Assembly: GCA_946481065.1 (NCBI GenBank)
Contig: CAMLMA010000046.1
Coordinates: 1-12,873 of the forward strand
Length of the DNA: 12,873 nt
Direction: 5' to 3'
DNA from: an uncultured Nitrosomonadales bacterium
GTDB lineage: Bacteria; Pseudomonadota; Gammaproteobacteria; Burkholderiales; Methylophilaceae
The number at the start of each line of letters is the position of its first letter. Position 1 is the first letter of the stretch. Positions 7,318 to 12,873 of this stretch are shown in pieces. The notes below the pieces were generated by a model. That model did no database searches and was not told the origin of the DNA. It saw only the letters and a program-made list of their open reading frames with translations. The position numbers were made by a program, and so were the translations under genes.

Positions 7318-8565
7318 ATGTTTAGCACAGCAAAAACCCTTAGCGTCGTCGACCCGGAACTCTGGCAGCATGTCGAGAGCGAACGTCACCGTCAGGACGA
7401 GCACATCGAACTGATCGCCTCCGAGAACTACACCAGCCCTGCAGTGATGCAGGCGCAAGGTTCGCAGCTGACCAACAAGTACGCCGAGGGTTATCCGGGC
7501 AAGCGCTTCTATGGCGGTTGTGAATTCGTCGACCAGATCGAGCAGATCGCCATCGACCGCCTGAAGAAACTGTACGGTGCCGAATACGCTAACGTACAAC
7601 CGCACTCCGGTTCGCAGGCGAACCAGGCGGTGTATTTCTCCATCCTCAAGCCGGGCGATACCGTCATGGGCATGAATCTCGGTCACGGCGGTCACCTGAC
7701 CCATGGTTCTCCTGCCAACCTGTCCGGCAAGCTGTTCAACATCGTTGCCTATGGCCTCAATGAGAACGAAGAGATCGACTACGACGAGATGGAACGCGTC
7801 GCCATCGAGAACAAGCCGAAGCTGCTGATCGGCGGTGCTTCCGCTTATGCCCTGCGCTTCGACTGGGCACGCATGGCCGAGATCGCCAAGAAGGTCGGCG
7901 CCTATTTCATGGTCGATATGGCCCATTACTCCGGCCTGATCGCTGCGGGTGTCTATCCGAACCCGGTGCCGCACGCTGATTTTGTCACCTCGACTACGCA
8001 CAAGACGTTGCGTGGCCCGCGTGGCGGCATCATCATGGCCAAGGCCGAGTACGAGAAGATGCTGAATTCCAGCGTGTTCCCCTCGCTGCAGGGCGGCCCC
8101 CTCATGCACGTGATCGCCGGCAAGGCCGTGGCTTTCCTTGAGGCTTCGCAGCCTGAATTCAAGGCGTACCAGGAACAGGTGCTGAAGAATGCTGCAGCCA
8201 TGGCCGAGACCTTGGCTGCACGCGGCCTGCGTATCATCTCCGGCCGTACCGAATCGCACATGTTCATGGTCGACCTGCGTCCCAAGGGGCTCACCGGTAA
8301 AGCGGCCGACGCTGCATTGGGCCTGGCGCATATCACCGTCAACAAGAACGCGATCCCCAACGACCCGGAAAGCCCGTTCGTCACCTCCGGCATCCGCATC
8401 GGTTCACCGGCCATCACTACGCGCGGCTTCAAGGAAGAAGAAGCGCGCCAGGTGGCCAACCTGATCGCCGATGTGCTGGACGATCCCGCCAACGAGGCTG
8501 TCATCGCGGCCACCAAGCAAAAGGTGCACGCGCTGACCAGCCGGTTCCCGGTCTACGGCGCCTGA
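7318..8565 (+). CDS. glyA: Serine hydroxymethyltransferase
   Basis: A PLP enzyme of 415 residues that converts serine plus tetrahydrofolate to glycine plus 5,10-methylene-THF, the main one-carbon supply for purines, thymidylate and methionine. It is cytosolic and usually homodimeric. The sequence is canonical: [36 protein letters not shown] at the N-terminus, the [11 protein letters not shown] segment, [11 protein letters not shown], and the PLP-lysine motif [14 protein letters not shown] with Lys229, the same number as in E. coli GlyA. The length is typical. The ATG at 7318 starts the conserved N-terminus. The stop codon overlaps the next start (TGATG at 8563-8567), so it leads the glyA - tfoX_C - nrdR operon. 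Confidence 0.98.
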   Translation: MFSTAKTLSVVDPELWQHVESERHRQDEHIELIASENYTSPAVMQAQGSQLTNKYAEGYPGKRFYGGCEFVDQIEQIAIDRLKKLYGAEYANVQPHSGSQANQAVYFSILKPGDTVMGMNLGHGGHLTHGSPANLSGKLFNIVAYGLNENEEIDYDEMERVAIENKPKLLIGGASAYALRFDWARMAEIAKKVGAYFMVDMAHYSGLIAAGVYPNPVPHADFVTSTTHKTLRGPRGGIIMAKAEYEKMLNSSVFPSLQGGPLMHVIAGKAVAFLEASQPEFKAYQEQVLKNAAAMAETLAARGLRIISGRTESHMFMVDLRPKGLTGKAADAALGLAHITVNKNAIPNDPESPFVTSGIRIGSPAITTRGFKEEEARQVANLIADVLDDPANEAVIAATKQKVHALTSRFPVYGA

Positions 8566-8882
8566 TGAACACTTGCCCGGGTTGTGGCGTAGCCCATGCT
8601 GACATGCATCCGCAGATGCCGTTGGCGCAACTGCCGAACCTGGGTACAGTAAGTGCCGAATGGCTGGCCCAGGCCGGCTTGCATACACTGGCGGATCTGG
8701 CCGGCATTGGCGCCATCGAGGCCTATCGCCGGGTGCAAGCGCTAGGCTTCAAACCCAGCCTCAACCTGCTGTACGCGCTGGAAGGCGCCCTGCACGACGA
8801 GCATTGGTTGCAGACCAAACGCCACCGTAAACTCGATCTGCTGGCCCGCCTGCAGGCAGCCAAGGAGCACGCGACGTCATGA
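8565..8882 (+). CDS. Stand-alone TfoX C-terminal domain protein
   Basis: A 105-residue protein with a short Cys-containing N-terminus (CPGCG, residues 4-8), then one TfoX_C-like helical domain. [51 protein letters not shown] and a Lys/Arg-rich tail match the C-terminal half of E. coli TfoX (Sxy). The TfoX_N domain is absent and no fragment of it is found nearby, so this is a natural single-domain form, not a break. The domain resembles helix-hairpin-helix DNA-binding folds, but no function is established for the isolated form. The single CxxC could be half of an intermolecular metal site. Its ATG overlaps the glyA stop by 1 nt and its stop overlaps the nrdR start by 4 nt (ATGA), so the three are translationally coupled. 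Confidence 0.82.
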   Translation: MNTCPGCGVAHADMHPQMPLAQLPNLGTVSAEWLAQAGLHTLADLAGIGAIEAYRRVQALGFKPSLNLLYALEGALHDEHWLQTKRHRKLDLLARLQAAKEHATS

Positions 8883-9379
8883 AATGCCCGTTCTGTGGTG
8901 CCGACGATACCCAGGTCATCGACTCACGCGTCAACGACGAAGGAGACAGCATCCGCCGTCGCCGTCGTTGTGCCGAGTGCGACAAGCGTTTCACTACCTA
9001 TGAGACGGCCGAGTTGCACCTGCCGCAAGTGGTCAAGCAGAACGGTAATCGTGAGGAATTCAACCGCGACAAGCTTCGCCTGTCCTTCACCCGTGCCCTG
9101 CACAAACGCCCCGTACCGACCGAATATGTGGATCGCGCCATCGAGCATATCGTGCAGAAGATCCTCGGCAAGGGCGAGCGCGAGATCATGGCACGCGACC
9201 TTGGCGAGAGCGTCATGCAGGAACTGCGCTTGATGGACAAGGTGGCCTATATCCGTTTCGCCTCGGTCTATCGCAGCTTCCAGGATGTGGACGATTTCCA
9301 CGACGCGATCCGCGACCTCGACAAGCACGGTCGCGAGATCCCGAAGCGACGCAGCACCGATAGCGCCGAAGAGTCCTGA
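8879..9379 (+). CDS. nrdR: Transcriptional repressor NrdR
   Basis: The ATP/dATP-sensing repressor of ribonucleotide reductase operons. The 166-residue product has an N-terminal zinc ribbon with Cys3, Cys6, Cys31 and Cys34 (MKCPFCG, then [17 protein letters not shown]) and an ATP-cone domain at about 49-139 ([50 protein letters not shown]). The C-terminal tail after about 145 is charged and variable. Length and motifs are normal. It is coupled to the small TfoX_C gene by ATGA. The glyA-nrdR-ribD neighbourhood is common in proteobacteria. I saw no nrd genes and no clear NrdR box in this window, so its targets lie elsewhere. Confidence 0.97.
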   Translation: MKCPFCGADDTQVIDSRVNDEGDSIRRRRRCAECDKRFTTYETAELHLPQVVKQNGNREEFNRDKLRLSFTRALHKRPVPTEYVDRAIEHIVQKILGKGEREIMARDLGESVMQELRLMDKVAYIRFASVYRSFQDVDDFHDAIRDLDKHGREIPKRRSTDSAEES

Positions 9380-9396
9380 TCCTCCACCGGTGCCCC

Positions 9397-9774
9397 ATGA
9401 AAATCATCAAGATCCTTTGCGCGGCGCTTTCCCTGATCACCCTGCTGATCACCATCGTCTTTTTCTGCTGGTGGGCCATGAAGGATTATTTCGTCTTCGG
9501 CGACCAGCGCTTCGACCAGGTACGCTGGATCACCGCTGCACCTACGGCCGACAACCGCTGCTATCGCGGTGACATGGCGCATGACCTGCAAAGCCGCCTG
9601 TTGTTGAAAGGCATGCCGCGGCAGTTCGCGCTGGCCATGCTGGGCCGCCCGGACTGGGATGATGGTAGCCAGATCGAATACGATCTCGGCCACTGCCTGT
9701 GGGATACCCACGGCCTGCGCCTGTATTTCGGCGATGACGGTAACCTGATCCAGAGTCGGATCGTCCAGCATTGA
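9397..9774 (+). CDS. Small membrane-anchored protein with a BamE/SmpA-like domain
   Basis: A 125-residue protein that I cannot name. Residues 4-27 (IKILCAALSLITLLITIVFFCWWA) form one strong hydrophobic segment, either an inner-membrane anchor or an uncleaved signal. There is no lipobox. The remainder is predicted to be periplasmic. Residues 69-123 (LKGMPRQFALAMLGRPDW, YDLGHCLW, LRLYFGDDGNLIQSRI) follow the BamE/SmpA-OmlA pattern 'L-x-GM-x6-LLG-P, then L-x-F-x-DGx-V'. Cys55 and Cys100 could form a disulfide in the periplasm. The gene begins 17 nt after the nrdR stop without a good Shine-Dalgarno sequence, and its stop overlaps the ribD ATG (TGATG at 9772-9776). The BamE resemblance is by pattern only and gives no proof of a role in outer-membrane assembly. 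Confidence 0.7.
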   Translation: MKIIKILCAALSLITLLITIVFFCWWAMKDYFVFGDQRFDQVRWITAAPTADNRCYRGDMAHDLQSRLLLKGMPRQFALAMLGRPDWDDGSQIEYDLGHCLWDTHGLRLYFGDDGNLIQSRIVQH

Positions 9775-10877
9775 TGGCTCGCGTCGCTTCCGATCCCAAG
9801 CCGAACGAAGCTTACATGCGCCGTGCGCTGGCCTTGGCCGAGCGCGGACTTTACACCACCACGCCGAATCCGCGCGTCGGCTGCGTCATCGTCCAGGGTG
9901 ATCGCATCGTCGGCGAGGGCGCGCACCTGCGTGCCGGCGAGCATCACGCAGAAGTCGACGCCTTGCGACAGGCGGGCGATCTCTCCCGTGGCGCCGATGT
10001 CTACGTCACCCTCGAACCCTGCAGCCATTACGGCCGCACGCCGCCCTGTGCCAACGCATTGATCCAGGCGGGCGTCAAACGCGTATTCGCGGCCATGCAA
10101 GACCCCAATCCCGATGTCGCAGGTAGCGGCCTCAAACTGCTCGAGGCCGCCGGTATCGAAGTCCATGCCGGGCTGCTACAGCCTGAAGCCGAAGCCTTGA
10201 ACCCGGGCTTCATCTCGCGCATGACACACGGCATGCCTTACGTACGCAGCAAGATCGCCGCCAGTCTCGATGGCCGTACGGCATTGGCGAACGGCGCCAG
10301 CCAGTGGATCACGGGCGAGGCGGCGCGTACGGATGTGCAACACTGGCGGGCCCGCTCCTGTGCCATCCTCACCGGCAGTGCGACGGTGCGGCACGATGAT
10401 CCGCAGATGACGGTGCGTAGTATCGATATCGGCCGCCAGCCCTTGCGCGTGGTGGCCGATAGTCGGCTGGGCATCTCGCCGCATGCGCGTATCCTCGCCG
10501 ACGGCAATGCATTAGTGGCCTATGCCAGCGATCCTGACGGCAAGGCCGAGACACTGCGGGCGGCCGGCGTGGAACTGGTGCATCTGGGCGATGCGCAAGG
10601 TCGCGTCTGCCTGTCGAGCCTGCTGCGCGCCCTAGCCGCACGGGGCATCAACGAGGTGCTGGTCGAAGCAGGCGAGGGCCTCAATGGGGCGCTGCTGCAG
10701 CACGACCTGATCGATGAGTGTCTCTTCTATTACGCGCCGGTGCTCATGGGGAGCAGCGCCAAAGGCATGTTCGACATCCCTGCGCTGACCGAGATGGCGC
10801 AGCGCAAACCTCTGGAGATCCTCGATGTCCGTCGGATCGGTCCGGATCTGCGCGTGCAGGCGAGACGACAGAAATAG
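9774..10877 (+). CDS. ribD: Bifunctional riboflavin biosynthesis deaminase/reductase RibD
   Basis: The 367-residue enzyme performs the second and third steps of riboflavin synthesis. It deaminates 2,5-diamino-6-ribosylamino-pyrimidinone 5'-phosphate and then reduces the ribosyl chain with NADPH. The N-terminal deaminase domain (about 10-145) carries the zinc motifs HAE (His58, Glu60) and PCSHYGRTPPC (82-92; Cys83, Cys92). The C-terminal reductase domain starts at about 151 with PYVRSKIAASLDGRTA. It continues with SQWITGEAAR, LTGSATVRHDDPQMTVR and VLVEAGEGLNGALL. I prefer ATG 9774, coupled to the upstream stop by TGATG, over TTG 9771, which would add one residue. Length and both catalytic cores are intact. 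No FMN riboswitch was seen upstream, consistent with an internal operon position. Confidence 0.97.
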   Translation: MARVASDPKPNEAYMRRALALAERGLYTTTPNPRVGCVIVQGDRIVGEGAHLRAGEHHAEVDALRQAGDLSRGADVYVTLEPCSHYGRTPPCANALIQAGVKRVFAAMQDPNPDVAGSGLKLLEAAGIEVHAGLLQPEAEALNPGFISRMTHGMPYVRSKIAASLDGRTALANGASQWITGEAARTDVQHWRARSCAILTGSATVRHDDPQMTVRSIDIGRQPLRVVADSRLGISPHARILADGNALVAYASDPDGKAETLRAAGVELVHLGDAQGRVCLSSLLRALAARGINEVLVEAGEGLNGALLQHDLIDECLFYYAPVLMGSSAKGMFDIPALTEMAQRKPLEILDVRRIGPDLRVQARRQK

Positions 10878-10893
10878 GACGCGGAGCCAGCGC

Positions 10894-11691
10894 ATGCTGA
10901 TCGATACCCACTGCCATCTGGATGCTGCGGAGTTCGATGCCGACCGGGCGGCCGTGGCGCAAGACGCCCCCGCGCATGACGTCCGGCTGATCGTCGTGCC
11001 AGCTGTTGAGCGCGGCAATTTCACGACCGTCATCCAGCTCGCGGACGCATATCCGCACTGTGCCTATGCGCTGGGAATCCATCCTTTATATATCGAGCGC
11101 GCGGTTGACGACGATCTTGTGCAATTGCGCGCGCTGGCCGAGGCGCACCGGCCAGTGGCGATCGGTGAGATCGGCCTCGATTATTTTGTCGAGAGTTATG
11201 ACGGCGAGCGCCAGCGTCATTACTTCGTCGAACAGCTGAAGATCGCCCAGGCGCTTGCCTTGCCCGTCATCCTGCATGTACGTAGATCGGTCGACGATAT
11301 CCTCAAGTATCTGCGACGGCATCGGCCGGTAGGCGGCATCGCGCACGCCTTCAACGGCAGCCGTCAGCAGGCGGAGGAATTCATCAAGCTCGGTTTCAAG
11401 CTGGGTTTTGGGGGTGCCATGACCTATCCGCGGGCGTTGAAGATCCGTGAGCTGGCCGCCACCCTGCCGGCCGAGAGCATCGTGCTGGAGACCGACGCGC
11501 CCGATATCGCCCCTGAATGGCTCGGGCACCATGGTCGGAATGCGCCGGCGCAGTTGGCAAGGATCGCCCAAGTGCTGGCAGAATTGCGGGGTGTGGATAT
11601 GGCGGAAATCGCTGAAATAACAACGAAGAATGCCTATGCCGCGCTGCCAGGATTGACCCAGTTATACACACCACCTCAAGTGACACATTAA
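10894..11691 (+). CDS. tatD: TatD-family metal-dependent hydrolase (DNase type)
   Basis: A 265-residue TIM-barrel amidohydrolase-superfamily protein. Metal ligands of the family are all visible: DTHCHLD (His6, His8), GEIGLDY (Glu92), ILHVR (His128), IAHAFNG (His151) and LETDAPD (Asp201). E. coli TatD and YcfH-like proteins act as Mg-dependent 3'-5' exonucleases or DNases linked to DNA repair and quality control. The exact paralogue (TatD, YcfH or YjjV type) cannot be fixed here. ATG 10894 has GCGGAG upstream and starts at the conserved MLIDTHCHLD. An in-frame reading from 10825 would overlap ribD by 53 nt and add 23 arginine-rich residues. It is the last gene of the operon, 16 nt after ribD. 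Its last codons contain an exact DnaA box. Confidence 0.92.
   Translation: MLIDTHCHLDAAEFDADRAAVAQDAPAHDVRLIVVPAVERGNFTTVIQLADAYPHCAYALGIHPLYIERAVDDDLVQLRALAEAHRPVAIGEIGLDYFVESYDGERQRHYFVEQLKIAQALALPVILHVRRSVDDILKYLRRHRPVGGIAHAFNGSRQQAEEFIKLGFKLGFGGAMTYPRALKIRELAATLPAESIVLETDAPDIAPEWLGHHGRNAPAQLARIAQVLAELRGVDMAEIAEITTKNAYAALPGLTQLYTPPQVTH
11662..11670 (+). promoter_or_regulatory. Exact DnaA box inside the 3' end of tatD
   Basis: TTATACACA matches the DnaA consensus TTATNCACA at every position. It overlaps the codons for Leu-Tyr-Thr near the tatD C-terminus, 155 bp before the next box. By itself it could be chance, but it belongs with the cluster at 11825-11859. Confidence 0.45.
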
Positions 11692-11729
11692 CTCCGGTCA
11701 AAAAATCATAGCAATCCAATGACATACAG

Positions 11730-11742
11730 CAAGCCATTGATT
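11730..11742 (-). promoter_or_regulatory. Candidate IHF binding site
   Basis: On the minus strand AATCAATGGCTTG fits the IHF consensus WATCAANNNNTTR exactly. It flanks the left edge of the AT-rich stretch and lies about 85 bp left of the DnaA-box cluster, a combination seen in oriC and datA-like elements. Actual IHF binding is inferred. Confidence 0.4.
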
Positions 11743-11820
11743 AATATAGAAAAAATATGAGATTAAAAAATAGGCGAAATTGAAAAACGCTTATGAATGC
11801 AAGAGTTACATTTTTAAGTC
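11731..11820. other. AT-rich stretch, possible DNA-unwinding element
   Basis: By hand count 67 of these 90 bases are A or T (74%), in sharp contrast to the GC-rich genes on both sides. It includes two GATTAA repeats (11739-11744 and 11761-11766) followed by A-rich runs. It sits between the IHF-like site and the DnaA boxes. No ORF, no GATC site and no terminator hairpin were seen in it. Confidence 0.4.
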
Positions 11821-11824
11821 ACAG

Positions 11825-11859
11825 TTATTCACAAAATTATCCACAGTTTTTGTGGATAG
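11825..11859. promoter_or_regulatory. DnaA-box cluster upstream of mtnA
   Basis: Two exact TTATNCACA boxes in direct orientation, TTATTCACA (11825-11833) and TTATCCACA (11837-11845), start 12 bp apart. A third in inverse orientation, TGTGGATAG (11851-11859), differs from TGTGGATAA at one base. The last two form an inverted repeat with a short T-rich loop but no U-tract, so it is not a terminator. The cluster ends 27 bp before the mtnA ATG and would overlap or abut any mtnA promoter. Confidence 0.65.
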
Positions 11860-11886
11860 CGATTCTTACTATTTGAAAAAAGTTCC

Positions 11887-12873
11887 ATGAACATCGACGG
11901 CATCGCTTATCGCACCATCTGGCCTGATTCCCGACTCAAGTGCGTGCATATCATCGACCAGACTTCATTGCCCCATCGTTTCGAGATAAGGCAGATCCAT
12001 AGCGTAGAGGCGATGGAATATGCCATCAAGACCATGCAGGTGCGAGGTGCCCCGCTGATCGGCGCCGCCGCAGCTTACGGTGTGGCGCTGGCCATGCTCT
12101 ATGACGATAGCGACGCCAGTCTGCAAAATGCTTGTGACGATCTGCTCGCCAGCAGACCCACGGCAGTCAATCTGCGATGGGCGGTGCAGCGTATGCTGCA
12201 ACATCTGATGCCGCTGGAGCCTCGTCGGCGATACCTCAATGCCTGGAAAGAAGCGGCCGCGATCTGTGAAGAAGACGCGGCGCAGAACGAGGCCATCGGC
12301 CGGCATGGCCTGTCCTTGATTCGCGAGATCGCAGTGCGCAAGTCGGGCACGGTGAATATCCTCACGCATTGCAATGCCGGTTGGCTGGCGACGGTGGACT
12401 GGGGCACCGCCTTATCACCGATCTATGCGGCCCATGACGCTGGCATCCAGGTCCATGTCTGGGTGGACGAGACCCGCCCACGCAACCAGGGCGCCAGCCT
12501 CACAGCCTGGGAGCTCGGCAAGCACGGCGTGCCGCACACCGTGATCGCCGACAATGCCGGCGGCCACCTGATGCAGCACGGCGAGGTCGATATGGTCATC
12601 GTCGGCGCCGACCGCGTGACGGCGAACGGCGACGTCTGCAACAAGATCGGCACTTATCTCAAGGCGCTGGCAGCGCATGACAACCAGATCCCTTTTTACG
12701 CAGCGGTGCCTTCTCCGACCATCGACTGGACCTTGCATGACGGGATGCAGATCCCCATCGAGGAGCGCAGCCCGAATGAAGTGGCCTACATGCAGGGGCA
12801 GCTACCGAACGGCGAGCTGGCAAGCGTCCGCGTCGTGCCTGAGGGCAGCGCCTGCGCCAACCCTGCGTTCGAT
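11887..12873 (+). CDS. mtnA: S-methyl-5-thioribose-1-phosphate isomerase, 3' end cut by the window
   Basis: MtnA converts 5-methylthioribose-1-phosphate to 5-methylthioribulose-1-phosphate in the methionine salvage pathway. The 329 visible codons are open to the window edge with no stop, against about 340-360 for the family, so only a short tail is missing. The N-terminus [13 protein letters not shown] and the motifs [22 protein letters not shown] and LTHCNAG are canonical. Cys162 corresponds to the catalytic Cys160 of B. subtilis. [14 protein letters not shown] and [19 protein letters not shown] are also present, and Asp242 corresponds to Asp240. It is homologous to eIF2B subunits but carries the MtnA catalytic pair. 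The ATG at 11887 starts the conserved sequence, and the Shine-Dalgarno is weak. No other salvage gene is in the window. The upstream region is the DnaA-box element. Confidence 0.95.
   Translation, partial: MNIDGIAYRTIWPDSRLKCVHIIDQTSLPHRFEIRQIHSVEAMEYAIKTMQVRGAPLIGAAAAYGVALAMLYDDSDASLQNACDDLLASRPTAVNLRWAVQRMLQHLMPLEPRRRYLNAWKEAAAICEEDAAQNEAIGRHGLSLIREIAVRKSGTVNILTHCNAGWLATVDWGTALSPIYAAHDAGIQVHVWVDETRPRNQGASLTAWELGKHGVPHTVIADNAGGHLMQHGEVDMVIVGADRVTANGDVCNKIGTYLKALAAHDNQIPFYAAVPSPTIDWTLHDGMQIPIEERSPNEVAYMQGQLPNGELASVRVVPEGSACANPAFD

Noticed and set aside
7174..8331. 385-codon open frame antisense to glyA
   Set aside because: Shadow of glyA with low-complexity His/Asp/Gly-rich translation and no motif. 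It ends near the orphan terminator region, but that alone does not support it.
11837..11859. Hairpin TATCCACA...TGTGGATA as a tatD terminator
   Set aside because: The stem is AT-rich and no T-run follows. Both arms are DnaA boxes, which explains the symmetry better.

Overview
The window looks like about 13 kb of GC-rich core chromosome from a betaproteobacterium. The glyA - (small gene) - nrdR - (small gene) - ribD order, the DTGA-type membrane aspartic protease and the tRNA sequence suggest this. A Nitrosomonadales/Methylophilales-like lineage is my guess, not a demonstrated assignment. I saw no phage, transposase, CRISPR or plasmid genes. Codon use appears uniform and nearly all genes are intact housekeeping genes.

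Layout. (1) 23-138, minus: tRNA-Lys(CUU) with its own near-consensus sigma-70 promoter. (2) 178-3104, plus: a two-gene unit of a eukaryote-type phosphoglucomutase (pgm) and a family-4 glycosyltransferase, closed by a strong intrinsic terminator. (3) 3152-3625, minus: a secreted EF-hand protein made of two tandem copies of an EF-hand pair, with a 16-bp palindrome in its leader. (4) 3819-6902, minus: a tight operon iscX - yheT-type hydrolase - AlgC-type phosphomannomutase/phosphoglucomutase - membrane-anchored retropepsin-like protease. (5) 6903-7317: a divergent intergenic region. It holds the iscX -10 box, a minus-strand terminator with no protein gene in front of it, and a foldable stretch that may be a small RNA gene. 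(6) 7318-11691, plus: a coupled operon glyA - TfoX_C-domain protein - nrdR - BamE-like membrane protein - ribD - tatD, with several overlapping stop/start codons. (7) 11662-11886: an AT-rich intergenic region with three exact DnaA boxes, one near-match and a perfect IHF consensus. (8) 11887 to the right edge: mtnA, cut by the window end.

How the genes fit together. Pgm (Glc-1-P/Glc-6-P), the AlgC-type mutase (Man-1-P/Glc-1-P) and the glycosyltransferase point to sugar-nucleotide and polysaccharide supply. GlyA (one-carbon units), NrdR (ribonucleotide reductase control), RibD (riboflavin) and TatD (DNase-type metal hydrolase) form a nucleotide/cofactor operon. MtnA belongs to methionine salvage.

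The two places most worth a second look are the unexplained minus-strand terminator and structured RNA candidate between iscX and glyA, and the oriC/DARS-like DnaA-box cluster upstream of mtnA.
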